In this document: piece by piece, positions 32,465 through 41,376 of the stretch
How positions within the stretch are numbered: position 1 is the first letter of the stretch
Layout of the letters: each line of letters starts with the position of its first letter
Assembly: GCA_016180645.1 (NCBI GenBank)
Contig: JACPAV010000013.1
Span: 25,049 to 89,048, forward strand
Direction of reading: 5' to 3'
Origin: Nitrospirota bacterium
Lineage (GTDB): Bacteria; JACPQY01
DNA: 64,000 nucleotides
Position numbers and translations under genes: made by a program
Notes under the pieces: generated by a model
Database searches by the model: none
Told to the model about the DNA's origin: nothing
The model's input: the letters and a program-made list of their open reading frames with translations, nothing else

Positions 32465-33103
32465 ATGAAGAGAAAGCAATTCCGGACGTTCCTGGGGCTC
32501 CAGAGAAATCGCTGGATCTATAGGCTGTTCTACCTTCGAGGGGTCCGAAATACTCCGTGGCACGATGAGGAACCGATGCCGACGCTCTTGAAATGGCATC
32601 GTGAACGGAAGCTGCCGCGTCGAGGGCGGGCATTGGACCTGGGATGCGGCGGAGGAACAAACACGCTCTGGCTTGCACGGCAGGGGTTCGACGCCACGGG
32701 AATCGACATGACTCCGCGAGCAATCGAGTACGCGCGGGACAAGGCGGAGAAAGCGAACGTGAAGGTCCGCTGGATCCTGGGGGATGTGTTGGCTTCGGAA
32801 GTGGGCGACGGCTTTGATGTGATCCTCGATCGCGGGTGTTACCATTCGCTGCCCGAGGAAGCGCGAGAAGTCTATGCCGAACGCATCCGCTCCTGGCTCC
32901 GTCCTCGCGGCGCCTACGTGCTTGGCTGCTTCGTGTGGAGCGGATTCGGCGAGTGGTCGAGACCGTGCCCCGCGCCTCGCGTGCCCGAGGGGGAGCCGGT
33001 CCGCCTGTTCGTCCCGCCATTCGTCCTTCGGGATCGGGAGGAGTTGAGGGACAGGGTGGGTGCCGTGAAGACTCGATTTGCGATCCATCTCTTCACTCGT
33101 TAG
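32465..33103 (+). CDS. Class I SAM-dependent methyltransferase
   Basis: The 212-residue protein has the SAM-binding motif ALDLGCGGGTNTLWLARQGFDATGID, followed by VRWILGDVLA and FDVILDRGCYHSLPEE. The architecture resembles the thiopurine methyltransferase/tellurite-resistance-like group, but the substrate is unknown. ATG 32465 directly follows the intergenic region upstream of the bd-like oxidase gene, which is divergently oriented. No strong ribosome-binding site is seen. The next gene begins 10 bases after its stop. Confidence 0.85.
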   Translation: MKRKQFRTFLGLQRNRWIYRLFYLRGVRNTPWHDEEPMPTLLKWHRERKLPRRGRALDLGCGGGTNTLWLARQGFDATGIDMTPRAIEYARDKAEKANVKVRWILGDVLASEVGDGFDVILDRGCYHSLPEEAREVYAERIRSWLRPRGAYVLGCFVWSGFGEWSRPCPAPRVPEGEPVRLFVPPFVLRDREELRDRVGAVKTRFAIHLFTR

Positions 33104-33112
33104 CATGCGCGA

Positions 33113-33724
33113 GTGAATCGGAACGATCTGGCGACGGAGATCGAGCGCGCGGCGTCGATTCTCCCCCGGCGTGGTTTCTTGAAGCTCGCGGGAGGGGCCG
33201 CGGTGGCCGGTCTTCTGCCGACGTCCTGCGCGGATCTCCCGAGGCATCTTCAGGTTCCGCCGAGCCGGCCACTCAAAGTGCTGAAGCTTTGGGAGTACGC
33301 TTTCATCACCGCGATGACCCGGCGAATGTTGGGACGGCGACCCGCCGAAATGATCGATGCCCGCGAAGTCGATCCGGCGGTGTACCTCGACGATATTCTT
33401 CCGCTCCTTGATCCCGGAATTTATGAGCCTCTTCGGTATGTGTTCGGTCTCGTGGAATATTTTCCTTGGCCCATTCTCCCCAAATGGGGCCGGTTCACCC
33501 GTTCCTCGGAAGAGGTGCAGGACCGCGTGCTCCTGGATATGCAGGATTCGAGATCTGAGGTTCTTCGGGCGGCGTTTACAGCCTTCAAACTTTTGTCCGG
33601 CCCGTCGTTCTACGCCCATCCTGCGGCGTGGAAGCTCATGGATTATCCCGGACCGCCGTGGCGGGCGCCCGAGCGTCACGCCGAATCGATGAGATATCCG
33701 GCCTCCTGGCCTGCGATTCATTGA
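33113..33724 (+). CDS. Tat-exported small-subunit-like protein (gluconate 2-dehydrogenase subunit 3-like), possibly 5' part of the next gene
   Basis: The 203-residue protein starts at GTG 33113. It has a twin-arginine-like export signal (PRRGFLKLAGGAAVAGLLPTSC). The helical remainder (RPLKVLKLWEYAFITAMTRRML, FKLLSGPSFYAHPAAWKLMDYPGPPW) resembles the N-terminal or accessory region of GMC alcohol oxidases. The neighbouring GMC gene is open in the +1 frame from 33693, and the two frames overlap at 33693-33721. A single-base frameshift may therefore have split one gene in two. If not split, the two are a membrane-bound dehydrogenase pair. Confidence 0.6.
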   Translation: MNRNDLATEIERAASILPRRGFLKLAGGAAVAGLLPTSCADLPRHLQVPPSRPLKVLKLWEYAFITAMTRRMLGRRPAEMIDAREVDPAVYLDDILPLLDPGIYEPLRYVFGLVEYFPWPILPKWGRFTRSSEEVQDRVLLDMQDSRSEVLRAAFTAFKLLSGPSFYAHPAAWKLMDYPGPPWRAPERHAESMRYPASWPAIH

Positions 33725-33758
33725 ACATGGATCGCTGCTGAATGATCCATTTCGTTCC

Positions 33759-35291
33759 GTGATTATCGAGGCCCGCGACCTCAAGGGTGACTTCGTCCAG
33801 TCGGCCGATGCCGTGGTCGTCGGAACCGGTGCCGGTGGCGCGCCTGCCGCGGCCGTTCTCGCCGAAGCGGGAATGAAGGTGGTGGTCCTCGAAAAGGGCG
33901 GCTACTACCTCTCGAACGAGTTCAACGGCGATCAAACCGACATGACGCGCCGCCTCTGGGTGAACGCCGGATTCAACTCGACGAAGCATGGTGTGGTTAC
34001 GCTCCTCCAAGGGAGCTGCGTGGGGGGATCGACGCTCATCAACATGTGCCTCTCGTGGAAGACTCCCCCGGAAACCTTTGAGCGGTGGAAAGAAGAAACA
34101 GGTGTGGAAGGATGGACGCCTGAGACGCTGGCCCCGTATCTGGACGAGGTCTGGCGGGCGATCCACGCGGAAACGGCGACGCGCCCTTACATCAATCGAA
34201 ACAATCGAGTGTTCGAAATGGGCGCTCAGTCACTCGGATGGGACGTGGTTCCGATGGCGCGCAACGTGAGCAACTGCCAGAATCTGGGCCTCTGCCTGTA
34301 CGGCTGCCCGGTGAACGCGAAGCAGTCGACCCTCCTCACCTACATCCCCAAGGCGGACGCCGCGGGAGCGACGATCCTCGCGGGAGCGGACACCCAGCGG
34401 GTGCTCACCGAGAACGGGCAGGCGGCGGGAGTGGAAGGGATCCTCCGGGATCGCGATACGCGAAAGCCGATTGGAAGCTTCAAGGTGAAAGCGCCGATCG
34501 TCTGCCTCGCGGCCGGCGTGATCGAGACCCCCGGCATCCTTCTTCGGAGTCGGTTGGAAGGGCGTCATGACACCGCGGGGAAATTCCTCACCATGCACAC
34601 GCACACGTTCTGCTACGGCATCATGGATGAGCCCGTGCATCTCTACTACGGCGCCCCGCAGACGATCGCCATCATGGAGTTTGCCGACGTGCTGGGGAGG
34701 CGAGGTCCGGGTTTCATCATCGAAGCCCTCGGAGTCCATACGGTGAATTTCGCGATGCTTGGTTATGGGATCGGGGAGATGCACGCCGAGCAGATGAAAA
34801 AACTGGACCATCTTGCGATGGCGGATGCGATCCTTCGGGATCGAACGCGCGGTTACGTGGAGCTGACGGATGCGGGCCTGTCCATGGCCGTTTACGAATA
34901 CACGGCAGGAGACTTGGCCCTGATCCGGGAATCGGTAAAACGAACGGCGGAATGCCTGCTCGCCGCCGGCGCGCAGAACGTGGTGCTTCCAGGCTCACGT
35001 CTCGGTCCCATTTCGAGCCGGGACCTGCTCGATGAAGCGGCGGAAGCAGTCAGCCTCCATCCGGAGCACCAGGCCCTGGCCACGGCCCATTTGTTTTCGA
35101 CGGCCAGAATGGCCGGCAGTCCCGAACTCGGCTACTGCAATTCGATGGGTGAGGCGTGGGCGACCAAGGGGCTCTACATTACGGATGCTTCCGCGCTCCC
35201 GGCCAACGTCGGCGTGAACCCGCAAGTCACCATCATGGCCGCCGCCCTGCGGATCGCTCAGGGGATCGTCGAACAGCGCAAACGGGGCTAG
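33759..35291 (+). CDS. GMC-family FAD oxidoreductase
   Basis: From GTG 33759 the protein is 510 residues. It has the FAD motif ADAVVVGTGAGGAPAAAVLAEAGMKVVVLEKGG, the GMC signature GSCVGGSTLINMCLSWKTP, and the conserved end NPQVTIMAAALRIAQGI preceded by HLFSTARMAG. The family oxidises alcohols or sugars. A Cys-rich stretch, NCQNLGLCLYGCPVNAKQS, is typical of the bacterial choline/glucose-type and long-chain alcohol oxidase subgroup. No ribosome-binding site precedes the start, and the frame stays open upstream to 33693, consistent with fusion to the preceding reading frame. Its stop overlaps the stop of the convergent acyl-CoA dehydrogenase gene. Confidence 0.85.
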   Translation: MIIEARDLKGDFVQSADAVVVGTGAGGAPAAAVLAEAGMKVVVLEKGGYYLSNEFNGDQTDMTRRLWVNAGFNSTKHGVVTLLQGSCVGGSTLINMCLSWKTPPETFERWKEETGVEGWTPETLAPYLDEVWRAIHAETATRPYINRNNRVFEMGAQSLGWDVVPMARNVSNCQNLGLCLYGCPVNAKQSTLLTYIPKADAAGATILAGADTQRVLTENGQAAGVEGILRDRDTRKPIGSFKVKAPIVCLAAGVIETPGILLRSRLEGRHDTAGKFLTMHTHTFCYGIMDEPVHLYYGAPQTIAIMEFADVLGRRGPGFIIEALGVHTVNFAMLGYGIGEMHAEQMKKLDHLAMADAILRDRTRGYVELTDAGLSMAVYEYTAGDLALIRESVKRTAECLLAAGAQNVVLPGSRLGPISSRDLLDEAAEAVSLHPEHQALATAHLFSTARMAGSPELGYCNSMGEAWATKGLYITDASALPANVGVNPQVTIMAAALRIAQGIVEQRKRG

Positions 35292-37033
35292 ATCTCGGAG
35301 GGAGAAACCTTCCCGTAGCGGAACATTGCGTCGAAGTGCTTGAGCGCGGCCTGCTCGATGGCGCGGGGCGCGGAGCGGGCAGGGGGAGCCAGCCGATTCT
35401 CACAATACATTCGGGCGATGAGGGCCTTTCGTCCGGACCCCGCCTTCGAAATCTCCTCCGATGCCTCCTCCACGAGAAGCGCGCCTTGAACCAAATCACA
35501 GAACAGATCGGCCAGGTGCTTCGACATCGCGAGCGCCTCTTCTCCATCGGCGGACGCCATCCGAGTCAGGGCGTCCCGGGCGACACCCAATCCCGCCTCG
35601 ATGGCTTTTCGGGGGCCTTGGAGCGACGAATGCTTGGCCTGCCCCGCGATGGAAGCGACCCGCTGAAGGAGCGGTTCGTGTGATTGATGCTTCGCCATGG
35701 CCCGGAGGGAATCCAGCACCATGATATTGTCGGCGCCTTCCCAGATCGTGTGGCATTGGGCGTCCCGGAACTGCCGCGCCATCGGCCAATCCTCGATGTA
35801 ACCATTGCCTCCGACGACCTCAAGGCTCTTCGAGGCGCACTCGATGCCCTGTCGCGTGGCGCGCATCTTGGTCAACGGCGCCAGGATCCGGAGATAACTC
35901 GCGGCGTTCTCGTCGCCCTTGTTCCGGGCCTGATCGGCCACGCGGGCGCATTCGAAGACCATCGCGGAGGCGGACTCCGATTCCATCTGAATTTTGAGGA
36001 GATCCTCGCGCATCAACGGCCAGTCGGTCAGCCTCCGCCCGAACGCATCGCGCCGCGAAGCGTAGATGGAGGCTTCGAAAAAACTTCTCCGGGCGATGCC
36101 GGCGCCCATGATCCCCACGCCCACGCGGGAAAGGTTCACCATCTCCATCATCCGGTTGATGCCGTGCTCCCAAGGGTCCTGGGCGTTGCCCTGAAGGATG
36201 TAGGCCTCGGCATCGACGAAATCGACTTCGGCCGTGGGAACCGCGCGCGTTCCGAGTTTGTCCTTGATTCGGCGGATGTGAATGCCGTTCCGCGTTCCGT
36301 CGCGCTTCGTCTTGGGAACGGCGAAGAGGCCGATCCCCTTGATGCCTTCGGGCGCGCCCACGGGCCGGGCCACGGTCATGATGACTTTGGCGTCGACGTT
36401 CGAGCAGAACCATTTCAAACCATTGAGGAGCCACGTATCGCCGCTCTTGCGGGCCGTGGTGGTGAGGACGCCGAGGTCGGAGCCGCCGGTGCGCTCGGTG
36501 AGAAACATCGCGCCGTCCCACGCTTCGTCATAGTTCATCGAGCGCATTCGGGGGAGGAATTCGGCCTTTACGCGATCGTCGCCATACCGTTCAATCAATT
36601 CCGCGGCGCCCGCCGTCATCCCGATCGAGCACAGCATGCCGGTCTCCGCCTCCGCCAGGAAATAGGAGAAGGCGGTCATCATCGAGGCGGGAACCGGCCG
36701 GCCCCGGCGCTTCGCCTCGTCGCTCCAAGGAAGACCGTTGAATCCGTTGTTCCACAAATCGCGTTTCGTCTCGATGGCCGTGGGGTGGTGGACGACTTCG
36801 TTGATCTCCATGCCGTTGCGGTCGTACTTGACCAGCTTCGGCGGGTTCTTGTCGGTGATTTCCGCCCGCTGGGCGATGGGTCCGCCGCACACGGCGCCCC
36901 ATTTCTTGAGCCAGCCCTCCGACCACGCAAAGTCCTCGGGGGGGATGGACTGGCGCATCAGGAGCTGCAGATCGGGATCGATCTCGTACCAGTTGAGGCC
37001 GATGGCGGATTCGTACTTCGAATAATCAATCAT
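35288..37033 (-). CDS. Acyl-CoA dehydrogenase (AidB-like, large form)
   Basis: The 581-residue flavoprotein has the acyl-CoA dehydrogenase layout: an N-terminal helical domain, MFLTERTGGSDLGVLTTTARKSGDTWLLNGLKWFCSN in the middle beta domain, and RDAFGRRLTDWPLMREDLLKIQ and LEVVGGNGYIEDWPMARQFRDAQCHTIWEGADNI in the C-terminal helical domain. The last motif resembles the AidB/adaptive-response group. About 150 extra C-terminal residues follow, also seen in that group. The substrate is unknown. Confidence 0.88.
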   Translation of the reverse strand: MIDYSKYESAIGLNWYEIDPDLQLLMRQSIPPEDFAWSEGWLKKWGAVCGGPIAQRAEITDKNPPKLVKYDRNGMEINEVVHHPTAIETKRDLWNNGFNGLPWSDEAKRRGRPVPASMMTAFSYFLAEAETGMLCSIGMTAGAAELIERYGDDRVKAEFLPRMRSMNYDEAWDGAMFLTERTGGSDLGVLTTTARKSGDTWLLNGLKWFCSNVDAKVIMTVARPVGAPEGIKGIGLFAVPKTKRDGTRNGIHIRRIKDKLGTRAVPTAEVDFVDAEAYILQGNAQDPWEHGINRMMEMVNLSRVGVGIMGAGIARRSFFEASIYASRRDAFGRRLTDWPLMREDLLKIQMESESASAMVFECARVADQARNKGDENAASYLRILAPLTKMRATRQGIECASKSLEVVGGNGYIEDWPMARQFRDAQCHTIWEGADNIMVLDSLRAMAKHQSHEPLLQRVASIAGQAKHSSLQGPRKAIEAGLGVARDALTRMASADGEEALAMSKHLADLFCDLVQGALLVEEASEEISKAGSGRKALIARMYCENRLAPPARSAPRAIEQAALKHFDAMFRYGKVSPSEI

Positions 37034-37204
37034 GGGCCGACCTTATCGCGGTGAAATTGGCAAGTCAATAGTAGGAGAGAGTGACTATCCGTCAGTGCGG
37101 ACCGGCTGCTTTCAGTGAACGTTGCCGCTCTCGTAGGGAAACTATGACGGTGGTCAGAAATACTGGGGGACGCGGAAAGACGGGTTGTATCGGCTCCTTT
37201 TTTC

Positions 37205-37233
37205 TTGAATTGGCCCCCAAAGCAAGCTACGTT
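37205..37233 (+). promoter_or_regulatory. Candidate sigma-70 promoter for nuoJKLMN
   Basis: TTGAAT (37205-37210) and TACGTT (37228-37233) have a 17-base spacer and lie 17 bases before the nuoJ ATG. The match is moderate and no Shine-Dalgarno sequence is visible. The rest of 37034-37204 shows nothing recognisable. Confidence 0.35.
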
Positions 37234-37250
37234 ACCCGCTGCAATCGGCT

Positions 37251-37748
37251 ATGGCGAAGTATCTTTTTGCGCTTCTCGGCTCCCTCGCAACGCTTGGTGC
37301 GCTGGGGACCATCTTCCTCCCAAATCCGGTACACGCGGCGCTCGCCCTGATCGTGGCCCTCGTGGCCACGGCCGGTGTCTACGTCGTTCTCTCCGCCCCG
37401 TTCGTGGCGGTGCTCCAGGTGGCCGTGTACGCCGGCGCGATCATGGTGCTGTTCCTATTCGTGGTCATGTTGCTCAATGTTCAAGGCCGGGCCGGCAAAC
37501 GCACCGTCTGGATGGGGCTGGGTGTTCTTGGGGGGGGGCTCATGATGGTCCAGATTCTCCACTTGGTGCGCATGCTGCGGATGCCGTCCGCGTCCGTGAC
37601 TGTTCCAGGTTTCGGCTCGCCGCAGGCGGTGAGCGAATTCCTTTTTGCGAAGTACGCGATTCCGTTCGAGTTGATCTCGGTCCTGCTGCTCGTGGCCATC
37701 GTGGGCGCGGTGCTGCTCGGACGCAAGGAGGCACCCAGTGGGCGGTGA
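37251..37748 (+). CDS. nuoJ: NADH-quinone oxidoreductase subunit J
   Basis: The 165-residue membrane protein has five predicted helices and the NuoJ signature VHAALALIVALVATAGVYVVLSAPFVAVLQVAVYAGAIMVLFLFVVMLLN, which includes the pi-bulge helix of subunit J. It is part of the proton-pumping membrane arm of complex I. A run of nine G (37530-37538) occurs in a Gly-rich loop (VLGGGLMM). It opens an operon lacking nuoA to nuoI. Confidence 0.93.
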   Translation: MAKYLFALLGSLATLGALGTIFLPNPVHAALALIVALVATAGVYVVLSAPFVAVLQVAVYAGAIMVLFLFVVMLLNVQGRAGKRTVWMGLGVLGGGLMMVQILHLVRMLRMPSASVTVPGFGSPQAVSEFLFAKYAIPFELISVLLLVAIVGAVLLGRKEAPSGR

Positions 37749-38055
37749 GGCCGGAGTGCCACTCTCTTATCCCCTGATCCTCTCCGGTGTTCTCTTTTCA
37801 CTGGGAACGATCGGCTTCTTCATTCGCCGGAACGTGGTGACGATGCTGATGTGCGTTGAGCTGATGCTCAATGCCGCGAACATTGCTTTCGTGGCCTTCG
37901 CCCGGCATCACGCGGAGATGGCCGGACAGATCTGGGTCTTCATCGTGATCACTCTTGCGGCGGGTGAGGCCGCGATTGGACTGGCGCTGGTGGTGACGCT
38001 GGCGCGCCATCATGGAACGATGGAAGTGGACGACCTCCGTTCGCTCCGAGGATAG
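37738..38055 (+). CDS. nuoK: NADH-quinone oxidoreductase subunit K
   Basis: The 105-residue protein has three membrane helices and the NuoK signature GTIGFFIRRNVVTMLMCVELMLNAANIAFVAFAR with the conserved membrane Glu in CVELMLN, then EAAIGLALVVTLARHH. It starts with GTG and overlaps nuoJ by 11 bases, so coupled translation is likely. Confidence 0.95.
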   Translation: MGGEAGVPLSYPLILSGVLFSLGTIGFFIRRNVVTMLMCVELMLNAANIAFVAFARHHAEMAGQIWVFIVITLAAGEAAIGLALVVTLARHHGTMEVDDLRSLRG

Positions 38056-38057
38056 GC

Positions 38058-39896
38058 GTGCCGCGCATCTGGCTGATTCCGCTCGTCCCGCTCGCGGGGT
38101 TCGTCGTCCTGGGTCTGTTCCATCGGTGGATTCCCAAGAAGGCCATCTCGTGGATCGCTTGCGGCACGGTGGCGGTCTCGTTCGTCCTTTCGTTCAAGTC
38201 CTTCCTCCCTCTCATGCGCGGCGGCGATCCGATCCACTCGGTGTTCTTCACATGGCTCACGATTGGGGACTTCAGCGTCGTCTTCGATTATCTCTTTGAT
38301 CCGCTCTCCTCCGTCATGGCCCTCGTGATTTCCGGAGTCGGCTTCCTCATCCATGTGTTTTCGGTGGGCTACATGGGTCACGACAAAGGCTTCGGGCGGT
38401 ATTTCGCCTACCTCAATCTTTTCATCTTCTTCATGCTCACGCTCGTCCTGTCGAACTCGCTCCTGCTGACGTTCGTCGGCTGGGAAGGCGTAGGGTTGTG
38501 TTCCTATCTCTTGATAGGTTTCTGGTACGACAAGCCTGATCCGCCCCCGGCCGCCGTGAAGGCGTTTGTGGTCAACCGGATCGGCGATTTCGGGTTCATC
38601 ACGGCGATGGTGCTTCTGCTGGCGCACCTCCACACCCTTTCGATCTCGGAAATTCTGAACATGGCTCCGGAGTACTACGCCGGCCTGCCGGCGGTGGCGG
38701 GGCTCATCGGCCTGCTTCTGTTCCTTGCAGCCACGGGCAAGTCGGCCCAAGTGCCCCTCTACGTGTGGCTTCCCGATGCCATGGCGGGTCCCACTCCCGT
38801 GAGCGCCCTCATCCATGCGGCCACCATGGTGACGGCGGGCGTCTATCTCATGGCGCGATTCCGGCCGGTCCTCGACATTGTGCCGGACGTGACCGCGCTG
38901 ATTTGCACCATCGGCGCTGTCACGGCGCTCCTCGCGGCCCTGATCGCGCTTGCGCAGCGAGACATTAAGAAGGTTCTTGCCTATTCCACCGTCAGCCAGC
39001 TCGGATATATGTTCATGGGCGTGTCCGCCGGCTCGGGCGTGGCCGGAATGTTCCACCTGACCACGCATGCCTTTTTCAAGGCGCTTCTCTTCCTCGGTGC
39101 GGGATCGGTGATTCATGCGATGGAGGGTGAGCAGGACATCACGAAAATGGGCGGCCTGCGACACCATGCGCCGAAAACGTTCTGGACGGTGCTGATCGGC
39201 GCGCTTGCGCTGGCCGGTTTCCCGCCCCTCGCCGGGTTCTTCAGCAAGGACCTCGTGCTGGCCGACGTGCTCCACACCGAACCGCGGGGAACGATTCTCT
39301 TTTGGATGGGGATCGTAACGGCGGGACTCACGGCGTTCTACACGGCTCGGTGGCTGATGCTGATCTTTTTCGGAAAGCCGCGTTTCACGCATCATGCCCA
39401 CGAGAGTCCCGCGGTGATGACGGTTCCCCTGATGGTGTTGGCCGGCCTAAGCGTGATCGCCGGATTCGGCGAGCACGGATTTGCATCGTACCTCGCACGG
39501 TCGCTCGGCGAGCACGAGCCGGAGGTGGGAAGTGGAGTGATGATGCTGGCTTCGGGAATCGGCGTGGCCGGACTGGTGGCTGGGATCCTCACGTATCGGG
39601 AGCGGGTGCCGGGACCGGGGCCTGCCACCGGCCTGGCCCGCATCTCGGAACGCAAGTTCTGGGTGGATGAAATCTACGATCTTATTATCGTCAGAACGTA
39701 TCGTTGGGCTTCGGGCGTGGTCGATCGGTGGATCGACGGCGGGCTGATCGACAAACTCGCCGTCGAGGGTTCCGCCGTCGTGACGCAAGCGGCCGGCAAG
39801 GTATTGCGGCCCGTCCACAGCGGCCAGCTCCACACGTACGCGTTCGGAATCATGCTGGGGCTCGTCGTGGCGCTCGGCTACTTTATCTGGAGATAA
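38058..39896 (+). CDS. nuoL: NADH-quinone oxidoreductase subunit L
   Basis: The 612-residue antiporter-like subunit has about 16 membrane helices. Signatures are VGWEGVGLCSYLLIGFW, AATGKSAQVPLYVWLPDAMAGPTPVSALIHAATMVTAGVYLMAR, and DIKKVLAYSTVSQLGYMFMG, with the channel Lys and His residues conserved. The C-terminal region contains the long lateral helix typical of NuoL. It starts with GTG 38058, 2 bases after nuoK. Confidence 0.96.
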   Translation: MPRIWLIPLVPLAGFVVLGLFHRWIPKKAISWIACGTVAVSFVLSFKSFLPLMRGGDPIHSVFFTWLTIGDFSVVFDYLFDPLSSVMALVISGVGFLIHVFSVGYMGHDKGFGRYFAYLNLFIFFMLTLVLSNSLLLTFVGWEGVGLCSYLLIGFWYDKPDPPPAAVKAFVVNRIGDFGFITAMVLLLAHLHTLSISEILNMAPEYYAGLPAVAGLIGLLLFLAATGKSAQVPLYVWLPDAMAGPTPVSALIHAATMVTAGVYLMARFRPVLDIVPDVTALICTIGAVTALLAALIALAQRDIKKVLAYSTVSQLGYMFMGVSAGSGVAGMFHLTTHAFFKALLFLGAGSVIHAMEGEQDITKMGGLRHHAPKTFWTVLIGALALAGFPPLAGFFSKDLVLADVLHTEPRGTILFWMGIVTAGLTAFYTARWLMLIFFGKPRFTHHAHESPAVMTVPLMVLAGLSVIAGFGEHGFASYLARSLGEHEPEVGSGVMMLASGIGVAGLVAGILTYRERVPGPGPATGLARISERKFWVDEIYDLIIVRTYRWASGVVDRWIDGGLIDKLAVEGSAVVTQAAGKVLRPVHSGQLHTYAFGIMLGLVVALGYFIWR

Positions 39897-39897
39897 G

Positions 39898-41376
39898 GTG
39901 GAATTCCGTTTTCTTTCTCTGCTGATCTTCGCGCCCCTTGCGGCAGCGCTACTTTGCGTGGCAACGAAACGCAGGCCGGTTCAAACGTTCTTCGGTCTCG
40001 TCGGATCGGGAATTCCGCTGATCCTCTCGATCGTCATGGTATACAAGTTTCAATCCGGATCGGCGGACTTCCAGTGGGTCGAAAGGATTTCATGGATCCC
40101 GCAACTGGGGATCTCGTACCACGTGGGGGTGGACGGCTTGAGTTTCCCGCTTGTCGCCCTGACGGCCCTTCTTACGTTCCTCGCGCTGATCTATTCGGCC
40201 GGTCACATCGCCGCGGCGCCGGGCTGGTTCAATGCGTCGTTCCTCATGCTGGAAAGCGCCATGATCGGCGTCTTCTGCTCCCTCGATATGGTCCTGTTCT
40301 TCCTCTTCTGGGAAATGATGCTGATCCCGATGTACTTCATCATCGGGTATTGGGGCGGGGCGCGGAAGATCTATGCCGCGGTGAAGTTCTTCCTCTACAC
40401 GATGGTCGGCGGCGCGTTCATGCTGGTGGGCCTTCTCACGGTGTACGTCCTCCACCACAAGGCGACGGGAGCCTGGAGCTTCGGGTGGGCGGACTGGGTG
40501 TCCATTCGCGATTTCATCGCGCCGAACATGCAGATTTGGCTGTTCGCATCGCTGGCGATCGGGTTCGCGATCAAGGTGCCGATGTATCCCCTGCATACGT
40601 GGCTCCCGGATGCCCACACCGAGGCGCCGACGGCGGGGAGCGTGCTTCTGGCTGGGGTCCTCCTGAAAATGGGCGCCTACGGCTTCATGCGGTTCGCCTT
40701 ACCGCTCTTTCCGGAAGGGGCGGCGGCGGCGGCGCCGGTGATGATGTGGGCGGCGATCCTGGGGATCATCCTGGGCGCGGCGGCATCGTACGTGCAGAAG
40801 GACATGAAGAAACTGGTCGCCTACTCCAGCGTGAGCCACATGGGATTCGTCATGTTGGGAATCTTCTCGTTCACCCCGGAAGGGATCTCGGGAGCATCGA
40901 TCCAGATGATCAACCACGGACTCTCCACCGGCGCGCTCTTCCTTGTGGTGGGCGTGATTTACGAGCGGACGCACAAGAGGGGCGTGAACGATTTCGGCGG
41001 GCTGGCGAAGGTGATGCCGTTGTATACGACGGTGAGCGTATTGGTGGTGCTCTCGTCGGTGGGGCTACCCGGCCTGAACGGATTCGTCGGCGAATTTCTG
41101 GTGATCGCGGGAGCGATGAAGGCTCGGCCCGCGTACGGATTTGCATCGGCCCTTGGGGTCATCCTCGCGGCGGTTTACCTCCTCGCCATGGTGCGGAGGG
41201 TTTACTGGGGTGAGACGAAGGAGTCGCTCCACGGCTTGAAGGACCTCACGCTGCGCGAAGTCATGGTCTTCGCGCCCCTCCTGGCCCTCATTTTCGCCAT
41301 CGGGATCTATCCGCGGCCTTTCTTCACGGCAACCGGCGCCTCCTTGATGAGAATCCTGGAAGGGGTGTCCAGATGA
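39898..41376 (+). CDS. nuoM: NADH-quinone oxidoreductase subunit M
   Basis: The 492-residue antiporter-like subunit contains SYHVGVDGLSFPLVALTALLTF, FFLFWEMMLIPMYFIIGYWGG, FAIKVPMYPLHTWLPDAHTEAPTAGSVLLAGVLLKMGAYGFMRF, and DMKKLVAYSSVSHMGFVMLG. The Glu of FFLFWEMM and the Lys residues of the half-channels are kept. It starts with GTG, 1 base after the nuoL stop, and overlaps nuoN by 4 bases. Confidence 0.96.
   Translation: MEFRFLSLLIFAPLAAALLCVATKRRPVQTFFGLVGSGIPLILSIVMVYKFQSGSADFQWVERISWIPQLGISYHVGVDGLSFPLVALTALLTFLALIYSAGHIAAAPGWFNASFLMLESAMIGVFCSLDMVLFFLFWEMMLIPMYFIIGYWGGARKIYAAVKFFLYTMVGGAFMLVGLLTVYVLHHKATGAWSFGWADWVSIRDFIAPNMQIWLFASLAIGFAIKVPMYPLHTWLPDAHTEAPTAGSVLLAGVLLKMGAYGFMRFALPLFPEGAAAAAPVMMWAAILGIILGAAASYVQKDMKKLVAYSSVSHMGFVMLGIFSFTPEGISGASIQMINHGLSTGALFLVVGVIYERTHKRGVNDFGGLAKVMPLYTTVSVLVVLSSVGLPGLNGFVGEFLVIAGAMKARPAYGFASALGVILAAVYLLAMVRRVYWGETKESLHGLKDLTLREVMVFAPLLALIFAIGIYPRPFFTATGASLMRILEGVSR

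Noticed and set aside
38010-39401. Minus-strand open frame of 463 codons rich in Arg, Glu and His
   Set aside because: It is the antisense image of nuoL transmembrane codons, a known artefact.
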